NCBI RefSeq assembly: GCF_007197555.1
Contig: NZ_CP041614.1
Location: forward strand, 2,472,001 to 2,536,000
Direction of reading: 5' to 3'
DNA length: 64,000 nucleotides
Source of the DNA: Shewanella psychropiezotolerans
GTDB lineage: Bacteria; Pseudomonadota; Gammaproteobacteria; Enterobacterales; Shewanellaceae
Within the stretch, counting starts at the first letter, position 1. Each line of letters starts with the position of its first letter. A program made the position numbers and the translations under genes. Below, one piece after another: positions 1 to 10,562 of the stretch. Below the pieces are notes generated by a model, which saw only the letters and a list, made by a program, of their open reading frames with translations, searched no databases and had not been told where the DNA came from.

Positions 1-2510
1 ACCATTTTCTATCAATCAGGAAGTGGTGCGACCATCGATACTAAGACAGGGATACTCACGACTGCGACAGATTCAGTGGGCGAGATCACGGTGCGGGCTA
101 CAGGCACCTCGACTGCGTGGAGTGACACTGCCGATAAAACCATTACCGTGACCGATGCGACAGTCACATCCGTTGTAGTCACATCGAATACCGACAGTGT
201 GGCGGCAGGTTTCTCAATAGCCTTTACTGCCACGGCGACTTTGTCCGATAACACAACGTATGTTGCCATACAAGATGGCAGCGAAGTGAATTGGACCATT
301 TTCTATCAATCAGGAAGTGGTGCCACCATTGATGCCAACACAGGAGTGCTAACTACTGGAGTGGATTCAGCGGGAGAGATCACGGTGCGAGCTACAGGCA
401 CCTCTGCGGCGTGGACTGACGCGGCTGATAAAACCATTACCGTGACCGATGCAACAGTCACATCCGTTGCGGTTACATCGGATATCGACAGTGTGGCGGC
501 AGGCTTCTCAATAGACTTTACTGCCACAGCCACCTTATCTGATGGCACAACCCATACTGGCTTAGAGGATGGTAGCGAAGAGGACTGGACTATCGTCTCA
601 CAACCTGGAACCGGTGCGACCATCGATACTAAGACTGGGGTGCTAACCACTGGAGTGGATTCAGTGGGTGAGATCACAGTGCAGGTTAAGGGGACCTCGA
701 CTGCGTGGAGTGACACTGCCGATAAAACGATTACCGTGACCGATGCAACAGTCACATCAGTCACGGTGACGTCGGATATTGACAGCGTGTCGGCAGGCTT
801 CTCAATAGACTTTACTGCCACAGCTACCTTATCTGATGGCACAACCCATACTGGCTTAGAGGATGGTAGCGAAGAGGACTGGACTATCGTCTCACAACCT
901 GGAACCGGTGCGACCATCGATACTAAGACTGGGGTGCTAACCACTGGAGTGGATTCAGTGGGTGAGATCACAGTGCAGGTTAAGGGGACCTCGACTGCGT
1001 GGAGTGACACTGCCGATAAAACCATTACCGTGACCGATGCGACAGTCACATCCGTTGTAGTCACATCGAATACCGACAGTGTGGCGGCAGGCTTCTCAAT
1101 AGACTTTACTGCCACAGCTACCTTATCTGATGGCACAACCCATACTGGCTTAGAGGATGGCAGTGAAGAGGACTGGACTATCGTCTCACAACCAGGAATC
1201 GGTGCGACCATCGATACTAAGACTGGGGTGCTAACCACTGCAACTGATTCAGTGGGAGAGATCACGGTGCGGGCTACAGGCACCTCGACTGCGTGGAGTG
1301 ACACTGCCGATAAAACCATTACCGTGACCGATGCGACAGTCACATCCGTTGTAGTCACATCGAATACCGACAGTGTGGCGGCAGGCTTCTCAATAGACTT
1401 TACTGCCACGGCCACCTTATCTGATGGCACAACCCATACTGGCTTAGAGGATGGCAGTGAAGAGGACTGGACTATCGTCTCACAACCTGGAACCGGTGCG
1501 ACCATCGATACTAAGACTGGGGTGCTAACCACTGGAGTGGATTCAGTGGGTGAGATCACAGTGCAGGTTAAGGGGACCTCGACTGCGTGGAGTGACACTG
1601 CCGATAAAACGATTACCGTGACCAATGCAACAGTCACATCCGTTGCAGTGACATCGAATACCGACAGTGTGGCGGCAGGTTTCTCAATAGCCTTTACTGC
1701 CACGGCGACTTTGTCCGATAACACAACGTATGTTGCCATACAAGATGGCAGCGAAGTGAATTGGACCATTTTCTATCAATCAGGAAGTGGTGCGACCATT
1801 GATACTAAGACTGGGGTGCTAACCACTGGAGTGGATTCAGTGGGTGACATTACGGTGCGGGCTACAGGTACCTCGACTGCGTGGAGTGACACTGCCGATA
1901 AAACGATTACCGTGACCAATGCAACAGTCACATCCGTTGCAGTCACATCGAATACCGACAGTGTGGCGGCAGGCTTCTCAATAGACTTTACTGCCACGGC
2001 GACTTTGTCTGATAGCACAACGTATGTTGCCACACAAGATGGCAGCGAAGTGAATTGGACCATTTTCTATCAATCAGGGAGTGGTGCGACCATAGATACC
2101 AACACTGGGGTATTGAGCACTGCGACAGATTCAGTGGGTGAGATCACGGTGCGGGCTACAGGCACTTCGGCAGCGTGGAGTGATACTGCCGATAAAACCA
2201 TTACGGTGACCAATGCGACAGTCACATCCGTTGCGGTGACGTCTAATATTGATAGCGTGGCGGCAGGCTTCTCAATAGACTTTACTGCCACGGCGACCTT
2301 ATCCGATAGCACAACGTATGTTGCCACACAAGATGGCAGCGAAGTGAATTGGACCATTTTCTATCAATCAGGAAGTGGTGCCACCATCGATACCAACACT
2401 GGGGTATTGAGCACCACGGCGGATTCAGTGGGTGACATTACGGTGCGGGCTCAGGGAACATCGGCTACGTGGGCTGACACTGCCGATGAAACTATTACCG
2501 TGACTAATGC
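1..2510 (+). repeat. Tandem 294-bp coding repeats (eight full units plus a partial)
   Basis: The motif cagtcacatc recurs at 161 and 455, a spacing of exactly 294 bp (98 codons), and the period continues to about 2500. Eight complete units and one partial unit are visible. Two interior variants occur, one with THTGLEDGSEEDW and one with TTYVA.QDGSEVNW, and they are shuffled along the array as expected from recombination between units. The long antisense open frames across this array are a by-product of the repeat composition. Confidence 0.9.
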
Positions 2511-3098
2511 ACCATTTAAGCTATTAATGTGCGGGGGCGCGGTCAACGACAATGACCCGACTAACGCAGTCGGGGACTGCCTAAAAGTAGCTACAGACGG
2601 AACAACAGGAATGCTTTTCACGGGTACGCCCAATGTAGCCGTAATGGATGCATTGGAATACGTGACTACTGCTGGATCTATCGATAAGAATGATGGGAAA
2701 ACTTATAGGAATACGTATACAGAGAATGGATTTAGTGCCGGGTCTGCTGGGCAATTCGCGCGCTTTGACCAGCTATTGATAGGTGGTGATAACGCTAGCT
2801 CTATCTCTGCGGAAGGCGTAAACGGTCAGTATGACCGTTGGTGTAAGGACCTTGGTGACATGAGCTTCAATGAACGGGATGATTGGCGAATGGCGTCACA
2901 AGCTGAATTACTGGGGTTGTATAGCGATAGAGGTGATATGTATAGCGGGTATGGTTGGGCGACCACTGCAACCTATTGGTCAAGTACGACCTTGGGGTGG
3001 GGAGCGGCAAATACGAGATCGTGAACTTGGGCTACGGCGGTAACCCCGTCTATACTCCGGACGGGAACTTCTACGCTTCGTGCGTTTCAGCTCCTTAG
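1..3098 (+). CDS. Ig-like repeat surface protein with C-terminal Lcl/DUF1566 domain (5' partial, frameshifted near the end)
   Basis: The frame is open from base 1, so the true start and secretion signal lie upstream. The visible protein is a string of about 98-residue Ig-like (Big-type) repeats, each containing SVAAGFSIDFTATATLSD, DGSE..W and GATIDT.TGVL, followed by a C-terminal region with the DUF1566/Lcl signature DDWRMASQAELLGLY and YWSST. The annotated frame stops at 3022-3024 (TGA). The frame one base over continues from about 3009 as KYEIVNLGYGGNPVY and ends FYASCVSAP at 3096-3098, exactly how Lcl domains normally finish. One lost base in the G-rich stretch near 2994-3008 therefore explains the early stop. 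Such proteins are usually exported adhesins or surface proteins; the ligand is unknown. The frameshift could be a real mutation, phase variation or an assembly error. Confidence 0.8.
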
Positions 3099-3124
3099 TT
3101 TTTAATGTTTAGCCTTTAATCTTT

Positions 3125-3146
3125 GCTCCCCGAAGGGGAGCATTTT
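3125..3146 (+). terminator. Rho-independent terminator split by the group II intron
   Basis: The stem GCTCCCC-GAA-GGGGAGC lies 26 bases after the displaced stop codon of the Ig-repeat gene. It is followed by ATTTT and then the intron 5' end. The sequence just after the intron (from 4968) begins TTTTT, so joining the exons restores a stem followed by a long T-tract. Confidence 0.85.
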
Positions 3147-4967
3147 GTGTTTGCCCTGCGAAGTAGGTAAACCCGTCTGCCTGAAAAAAGGCAGAATCGC
3201 CCCGTCTGAGGGGAAGATTATTCGAATGGCAAGGGCGTCACTGGCCAACGGTGAGGTCTGAAGGAAGCCATAGGCAACTAACCGTAACCTATATTGGCGG
3301 TGTTGGTGGGTAAGTGTCCGCAATAGCACGAAGCCCAATACTCAAACAAACCAACGCTGTAATAAGGGCGGGATCTTTAACTGGGAGCCTGTGCAGTAAC
3401 CGGGGAAGCCTGACACTACATCCAAGCAAATGCTGGAATCATACACCAGAGGGGAATCCAAAACCTATGTTGGTGCTAGGTGGCTGATGAACCCGTAGTA
3501 GTGAGTAAGGCTAGGCCAGTGAAAGCCTGTAATGGTGTTGAGGACAAAACCAAGCCGACCATTGCCAATATGTGTAAAGGAGTTAGCCATCATCAAAAGC
3601 ATGGCAAACTGGCTAATAAGTCAGGGCACCCTTGATGGCTAAGAGTTGTATCGGTGCTGGGCTGGGGGAGTAACCATTTCTCTTCATTAGAGGCAATGAA
3701 GGCAGATTGCATAAAGCTAGAACACTTAACAGCGGTGGTGAAATAAACCTAACCATACTTAAGGCAATCAGTGGATATTGATGTGAGAAAAAAATAACAG
3801 TAGATAAATATCACAGCCTTTATGGTCGGTTGCTATCGATTTTTGAGGCGTTCAAACGAGTGAAGGAGTATAAGGGTGCTGCCGGTATGGACGGTCAGGG
3901 TGTGGATGATGTTGCACAACATTTGGAAAGTAACCTCAAGCCGTTATTAATCGAACTGCAAGAAAAGCGGTATCAACCGCAACCGGTAAAGCGACGCTGT
4001 TTATACGCAAGTACAGGCGGCAACACGTTGTTGATATGGATTTGTCGAAATGTTTCGATATGCTTGATCACGAACTGATAATCAGTAGTGTGAAACGGCG
4101 GGTCATAGACGGCAGCATCCTAAATCTGATAGACATGCTTCTAAAAAGTGGGGTGATGGTGGGCTCAAGTTTGCAAAGCAACAATTTGGGAAGTCCACAG
4201 GGCGGAGTGATTAGCCCGTTGTTAGTGAACATCTATCTGGATGCATTCGATCAAAAAATGATGAAGCGGGGGCACCGAATCGTGCGATACGCCGATGATA
4301 TCTTGATGCTCTGTTGCTCGAAAACAGCCGCAGAGAAAGCGCTAAAGGTGGCGAGGGATATTTAGAAGTGACACTAAAGCTGAAAGTAAATGAGCGTAAA
4401 ACCCGCATAGTGCATAGCGATGAGGGGATAAATTTTCTGGGTGTAGTGATAGGCAGTACATATACGCACATTCAGGAAAAGAAACTCAAGATGCTGAAGA
4501 TAAAGGTGAAACAAATCACCAGACGCAATGGCGGAATGAATTTAGCTATGGTGCTAGAGGAACTTAATCCGGTGCTCAGGGGATTTGTAAACTACTTCAA
4601 GGTAGCGAATATAAGCCAAATACTGAAACCGTTAACTGGTTGGATACGACGAAGGCTAAGCGCTATCCAGTTGAAGTTGTGGAAGAAAGTGTTAAAACTT
4701 CACCGCATACTAAAGCTGCGAGGGTTTTAAGCCTCCGTTTTAAAATATCCTAATGACCTTCTTGCCGGAATGCCGGGAGCCTATTAGCGCATTATGCGAT
4801 GCCAAATAAGTGGTTCGAGGAAATGGGCTTATATCAGGTGGACAAAGTTATGACAGGGGTTCTCGCTCCTTATTGCTAAGAAATAGAAGATTACAGGAGC
4901 CGTATACGAGGTCCGTATGTACGGTTCTGTGAGAGGAATGAGGCGGTAACGCCTAACCCTACTCGAT
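3147..4967 (+). mobile_element. Group II intron, probably bacterial class C, with degenerate ORF
   Basis: The 3' end carries a recognisable domain V (about 4897-4929, GAGCCGTATACG ... GTACGGTTC) and a domain VI hairpin (aggcggtaacgcct) ending CTACTCGAT at 4967. The 5' boundary is placed at GTGTTTGCCC (3147), directly after the terminator T-tract. About 630 bp of non-coding structured sequence (domains I-III) precede an intron-encoded reverse transcriptase relic. Insertion just behind a terminator hairpin is the known habit of group IIC introns. The exact ends are inferred from the exon logic and the 3' motif. The broken ORF means the intron could move only with a maturase supplied in trans. 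Confidence 0.85.
3782..4879 (+). pseudogene. ltrA: Group II intron reverse transcriptase/maturase (degenerate)
   Basis: Fragments in several frames together spell an LtrA-type protein. The N-terminal piece KYHSLYGRLLSIFEAFKRVK runs to QPQPVKR. An internal deletion of about 70 codons follows, covering the first RT blocks, and reading resumes out of frame at FIRKYRRQHVVDMDLSK. The catalytic RYADDILML and the QGGVISPL motif are intact. A lost T near 4360 (gatatttagaag) shifts the frame again before LKLKVNERKT. Another shift after RILKLRGF (about 4728) precedes the C-terminal maturase end HYAMPNKWFEEMGLY, which stops at 4877-4879. No single frame could give an active protein. Upstream stop TGA is at 3779. 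Confidence 0.85.
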
Positions 4968-5039
4968 TTTTTCGCTGTCGAAGGTTGGTATGTAGTGTAG
5001 TTTTAATTCTATTTCTATTGCTCATAATACGTACTGTAA

Positions 5040-5300
5040 GTTGGAGCGATATCAACTTTTTTTGACGTCAAAATAAGCGAATCCCAATACCGCTTAAAGC
5101 GGAATGGCAGGGAGTTATATAAGGCTCATGTGGACATTCAAGACTTATCTATGAGTGATCCTCTAATGTTCAGCCCCTGCTATTTTAAAGTTGATAACGG
5201 TATTGAGATACAGCGTTATCGAGTGATCTTTTTCACGCTAACACGCAATTGCAGTAAAACCTCGGCTGGAGGAGGGAATAATGACTATGATAAACCCTGA
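5040..5300 (+). pseudogene. Open frame of unknown family, possibly a small gene or gene relic
   Basis: A frame without stops runs from 5040 (after TAA at 5037) to TGA at 5298-5300 and has protein-like composition (KISESQYRLKRNGRELYKAH, then FSPCYFKVDNGIEIQRYR). It has no ATG near its 5' end; the earliest usable start is GTG at 5130 or ATG at 5151. I do not recognise the family. It lies between the intron 3' exon and the EAL gene, and its end overlaps a second small ORF at 5281. It may be a decayed gene whose start was lost. Coding status is inferred from composition only. Confidence 0.3.
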
Positions 5301-5385
5301 CTACTCAAAATGCGACAGAATCACTATTTCTCTATACAGCGATTATAATAAACCAATGGGAGAATTGTTTAATGCGATGGTTTAA
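5281..5385 (+). CDS. 34-residue leader ORF overlapping the EAL gene start
   Basis: An ATG at 5281 follows a very strong Shine-Dalgarno (ctggaggaggg, six bases upstream). The frame runs 34 codons (MTMINPDYSKCDRIT ... ELFNAMV) to TAA at 5383-5385, overlapping the EAL start at 5372 by 14 bases. The arrangement suggests translational coupling or a leader peptide controlling the phosphodiesterase. I recognise no family. The EAL gene itself has only a weak ribosome site inside this ORF, which supports coupling. Confidence 0.45.
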   Translation: MTMINPDYSKCDRITISLYSDYNKPMGELFNAMV

Positions 5386-6946
5386 CTTGTTCACATGGAA
5401 ACCATTAGCACTACTATTACTACTCACGGCCTGTAGCAGTATAGGTATTTCCTGGATTTATTCGTATTCACTGGTCAAAGACAAAGCGGAAAACGATTTA
5501 TCACAGCGCCTTGCTTACCTAGAGTTTCAGTTTGACCGCGCACTGTTAATAATGAGGAAATTCTCTCAGATAGAGGTAAAAACCTGCTCAGCTGAGGAGT
5601 TAAGTGACTTCAAGCACTTTCAACTGAAAAACTCTGGTAGCGGTTTTATCATCTCCCACCCCGATACATTTCCTAAGTATAAATACTGCTCCAGCCTTGG
5701 CTTGCTTACGATAGGAGAACAGAAAACGTCGTCTCACCAATTGATTAAATTTGAGGATAACCATGAGCAACTTGGTATGGGGGAGTTTAAGTATAAATTG
5801 GAAGGGGTTAGTCATACTGGATTATTTTTGGGGACCAAACTGAACGGTCGTACTGATGCAATGAAAATAGACATAGACGATAGCAAGTTTTTCTTCAAAA
5901 ATTTCTGCAATGAGTGTCGCTATATGTATGGCGAGTTATTTAATGGTTACCCTATTATTGAACTTGGCAGTGACTTTAGCTCCCCGTTACTGAGTATTGA
6001 AATACGCTCAGAGCGCTATCCTTTAAGCATATTAGTGAAGCTGGATTACAACTACACACTAATTAAGTCAATCGGTTCACTCTGGTGGGCTGGAATGGTT
6101 GCGCTGGCGTTCTGGCTGGCTATTTTTTTCGCCGTATTAAGTTACCGACAAAAACAAAACTCTTTGTTGAACAGGTTACAAAATGCCCTGCAGAGCGGAG
6201 AGCTCATCTCTTTCTATCAGCCAATTATTAATGTGGACTCGGGTGAAATGTACGGAGCAGAGGCATTGATCCGCTGGGTAAAGAAAGATGGCAGCATTAT
6301 CTCCCCAGGTTACTTCATCGACGAGCTCGAAAGCTCTTCATTGATCACTCCTGTCACGCTTTGCCTGATAAGGCAGGTGCTTGATAATTTATCCGGGATA
6401 TTAAATCAGGACCCAGAGTTAAAAATCAGTGTCAATATTGTGCCGGAGCATTTAGAGCATCCTCATTTGCTTGACGCGCTTGAATCCATGGCTGCGCAAG
6501 GGGAGCAGGTGCAGAGTCTGTCACTGGAAATAACCGAACGGCAGCCCATTTATGATATCGCAAGTGCGAAGATCCAAATTGCCCGCATAAAGGCATTAGG
6601 GTTAACCTTGAAACTGGATGACGCTGGAACGGGTTATGGTGGTATTTCGTATCTTCAAGAGTTTGACTTCGACTATATCAAGATCGATAAGATGTTTGTT
6701 GATACTCTCCATTTTGATAAGGCTTCGTCGGCGCTTGATGCGCAAATATTAATGGCAGGGCATCTCAATTTACCCCTAATAGCTGAAGGGGTTGAAACAA
6801 AGAAGCAGGCCCTGGAACTGCTTCAACGTGGAGTGCACCTGCAACAAGGGTATCTTTTTGCTAAACCAATGCCGCTGGATGACTTTATCTGCTTTTATCA
6901 AGAAGCGACAAAGCCCGATAATATTGTGAGGAAGCTCCGTCGGTAG
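5372..6946 (+). CDS. CSS-motif cyclic di-GMP phosphodiesterase (EAL domain)
   Basis: A 524-residue inner-membrane protein. A first membrane helix (about 12-32) and a second (about 232-255) flank a periplasmic CSS-motif sensor domain with C106-S-S (KYKYCSSLG). Further periplasmic cysteines lie at about 72 and in FCNEC. The cytoplasmic EAL domain follows, with EALIRW, a metal/substrate Asn in SVNIVPEHL, EITER, KLDDAGTGYG, DYIKIDK, AEGVET and QGYLFAKPM. All catalytic positions look intact, so it should hydrolyse c-di-GMP to pGpG and favour motility over biofilm. In enterobacterial members of this family the CSS cysteine pair responds to the DsbA/DsbB redox state (family knowledge). The start ATG sits inside an upstream leader ORF. 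Confidence 0.9.
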   Translation: MRWFNLFTWKPLALLLLLTACSSIGISWIYSYSLVKDKAENDLSQRLAYLEFQFDRALLIMRKFSQIEVKTCSAEELSDFKHFQLKNSGSGFIISHPDTFPKYKYCSSLGLLTIGEQKTSSHQLIKFEDNHEQLGMGEFKYKLEGVSHTGLFLGTKLNGRTDAMKIDIDDSKFFFKNFCNECRYMYGELFNGYPIIELGSDFSSPLLSIEIRSERYPLSILVKLDYNYTLIKSIGSLWWAGMVALAFWLAIFFAVLSYRQKQNSLLNRLQNALQSGELISFYQPIINVDSGEMYGAEALIRWVKKDGSIISPGYFIDELESSSLITPVTLCLIRQVLDNLSGILNQDPELKISVNIVPEHLEHPHLLDALESMAAQGEQVQSLSLEITERQPIYDIASAKIQIARIKALGLTLKLDDAGTGYGGISYLQEFDFDYIKIDKMFVDTLHFDKASSALDAQILMAGHLNLPLIAEGVETKKQALELLQRGVHLQQGYLFAKPMPLDDFICFYQEATKPDNIVRKLRR

Positions 6947-7058
6947 TGCCTACGATTAATCTAAGTTTGCGACAGAACCCATTCGTTTGCGAGTCACTTT
7001 AATCATTCAAATAATGACCTATGCACAGAATCCTTTGGCCACATTACGCCCAAACACG

Positions 7059-7067
7059 TGATATAAT
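7059..7067 (+). promoter_or_regulatory. Extended -10 promoter element for ligA
   Basis: TGaTATAAT is a perfect extended -10 element about 120 bases before the ligA start, with no strong -35. It is flanked by two CACGTG hexamers (7055-7060 and 7073-7078). A transcript from here would pass through the hairpin at 7140-7165 before reaching ligA. Confidence 0.5.
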
Positions 7068-7127
7068 CTGCCACACGTGGCTATATTAATTATAGGTAAC
7101 TACATGATATTTATTGTAACCTATTGA

Positions 7128-9224
<2,097 letters not shown>

Positions 9225-9251
9225 TGTCAGTTAGCTTTTATCCTTAGTTTT

Positions 9252-9277
9252 AAACGCCATCTCTGATGGCGTTTTTT
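9252..9277 (+). terminator. Rho-independent terminator after ligA
   Basis: AAACGCCATC-TCT-GATGGCGTTTTTTA forms a 9-bp stem with a T-run, 28 bases after the ligA stop. Confidence 0.9.
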
Positions 9278-9354
9278 ATTTCCGACATTGAAAATGGCTC
9301 ATTTGGCACCATATCAGTGTTAGGATATTCTAAAAGAACAATAATAGGCAAAGC

Positions 9355-9870
9355 GTGAACTTCAGTAATATTACCTGGCTCGACGATAAGGGCCATATCA
9401 AGCCCCCCTTGTATCTATATTTCATACTGGTATTTATCGCTCGGGGTTGGTGCATCTTTATCGCATCATTGACGCAATCCAGCGATAGAGCGGCTCTGGT
9501 AGCCATGTTTTATCCGCAAAAGTCAGATTTTATCATGGCGCTAGTGGCTGGGTTCGGTGCCTTACTCATTTATGGCGTCGTTATCGCCGAGCGAAAGCGT
9601 AAACCTCATTGGCTCATGCCTGTGTTTGCTCAACTGAAGTGGATCTTACTCTTGTTGCTGGTTATAGACGGTGCCTTGCTATTCGAGCGAACGATTAACT
9701 CTCATTATCTCTATAGCTGGAGCACCGGGCTGGATGGCTTGCTGTTATTTTGGAGCCTGATCTACCTGTTTAAGTCTAAGCGCTTAACCCATTATTTTGC
9801 AGATTGGAACAAGGATGAAGATGAGCAGGAAAACAAGCCTGAATTAGTGGAAAAGCCCTCCAATAAGTAG
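9355..9870 (+). CDS. DUF2919 (YfeZ-like) inner-membrane protein
   Basis: A 171-residue protein with four hydrophobic segments at about 18-36, 62-80, 92-110 and 125-142, ending in an acidic cytoplasmic tail (DEDEQENKPEL). The N-terminal DDKGHIKPPLYLYFILVFIAR pattern and the length match the DUF2919 family, whose function is unknown. The start is GTG at 9355; no better ATG precedes the first membrane segment. It follows the ligA terminator and so has its own promoter. Confidence 0.75.
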   Translation: MNFSNITWLDDKGHIKPPLYLYFILVFIARGWCIFIASLTQSSDRAALVAMFYPQKSDFIMALVAGFGALLIYGVVIAERKRKPHWLMPVFAQLKWILLLLLVIDGALLFERTINSHYLYSWSTGLDGLLLFWSLIYLFKSKRLTHYFADWNKDEDEQENKPELVEKPSNK

Positions 9871-9911
9871 AGTCGGTCTATTTACTGCGATCAGTCTACT
9901 AAAATTCAAGT

Positions 9912-9939
9912 AAAAAAATGGCGCTGCATGTGCAGCGCC
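9912..9939 (-). terminator. Minus-strand Rho-independent terminator
   Basis: On the minus strand GGCGCTGCA-CA-TGCAGCGCC is followed by ATTTTTTT. The stem is nearly perfect and the T-tract lies on the minus side only, so it ends a leftward transcript although both neighbouring genes read rightward. Confidence 0.75.
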
Positions 9940-10144
9940 TAAAGATCTTTCACTTTTACTATTTAGTAAGAGTAGAAATACAGACTACTAAATTGTATTT
10001 CGATCCAGGAATGTTAACAAAATACCTTTTCAAATCTATTATCTATCGACAGCATGACTCGATAACAGCTCTGACATTAAGGACAATTGACAGCAACACT
10101 CTTTAAGTCGATGTGATCGGGGTGTCCACATGTCCCTAAAGAAC
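9912..10144 (-). ncRNA. Candidate small transcript (sRNA or short mRNA)
   Basis: A plausible leftward promoter (-35 TTGTAT at 10178-10173, 16-base spacer, extended -10 TGcTATAGT at 10156-10151) and a strong terminator at 9912-9939 define a transcript of about 230 nt between two rightward genes. It contains a 30-codon ORF (ATG at 10131, stop at 10039; starts MWTPRSHRL and holds three consecutive cysteines). The ORF has only a badly spaced AGGG before it, so a non-coding RNA is the simpler reading. Family unknown. Confidence 0.45.
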
Positions 10145-10150
10145 GACTCA

Positions 10151-10179
10151 ACTATAGCATAAAGAATATTGTATACAAT
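10151..10179 (-). promoter_or_regulatory. Promoter with overlapping ATTGTATACAAT palindrome
   Basis: The perfect 12-bp palindrome ATTGTATACAAT (10168-10179) covers the -35 hexamer of the leftward promoter. The identical 12-mer occurs at 63514-63525 in the hydroxyproline divergent promoter, where it is a likely operator for a GntR/FCD regulator. Confidence 0.5.
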
Positions 10180-10562
10180 GTTCTGACTTCGGTTTATTTG
10201 TTATAAGTTATTTCTTGCGGTTATAAGTCGCTAAACTTCGAGATTCCTCTGCTAATGTAAAATCTTGTTCTTTGTTTAAGTGTTAGCAGATTGCATTAGC
10301 TGTGGTTTACTAGGTAATAGGAGGTTAAAGCTTTGTCATCCAGTGTGATTAGCGAGTATTAGCTTCAATTTGGGGGGGAAGTTGGACCTGACAGTGATTT
10401 ACTTCATTTTTTTACAATTATTTTTCATTTATTACTTAAGGTTTTTAGTTATTGCTCTATAGTTATGTCATTAAGTTCAGTGGGTTTTCGGTAACCGTAT
10501 TATACTTAACTTGTTAGTCTGAACTAAAATGGAGTATGACCATTTAGCTGGAATACTTGGTT
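10180..10562. other. Gene-free leader region before the HD-GYP gene
   Basis: About 380 bases, AT-rich, with no convincing ORF. It includes a run of seven G at about 10372-10378. Presumed to contain the HD-GYP promoter, but I cannot single out a clear sigma-70 pair. Confidence 0.4.

Noticed and set aside
306..1769. Long antisense ORF across the Ig repeats (and its shorter companions)
   Set aside because: It repeats with the same 294-bp period as the sense gene, and its composition follows from the sense codons.
2500..4880. Diversity-generating retroelement (Lcl/DUF1566 target followed by a reverse transcriptase)
   Set aside because: The RT is of group II intron type with QGGVISPL and an adjoining domain V. 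I see no template repeat resembling the Lcl end, and the RT is broken.
9918..10106. 62-codon rightward ORF
   Set aside because: It begins inside the leftward terminator palindrome, has no ribosome site, and lies opposite the candidate small transcript.
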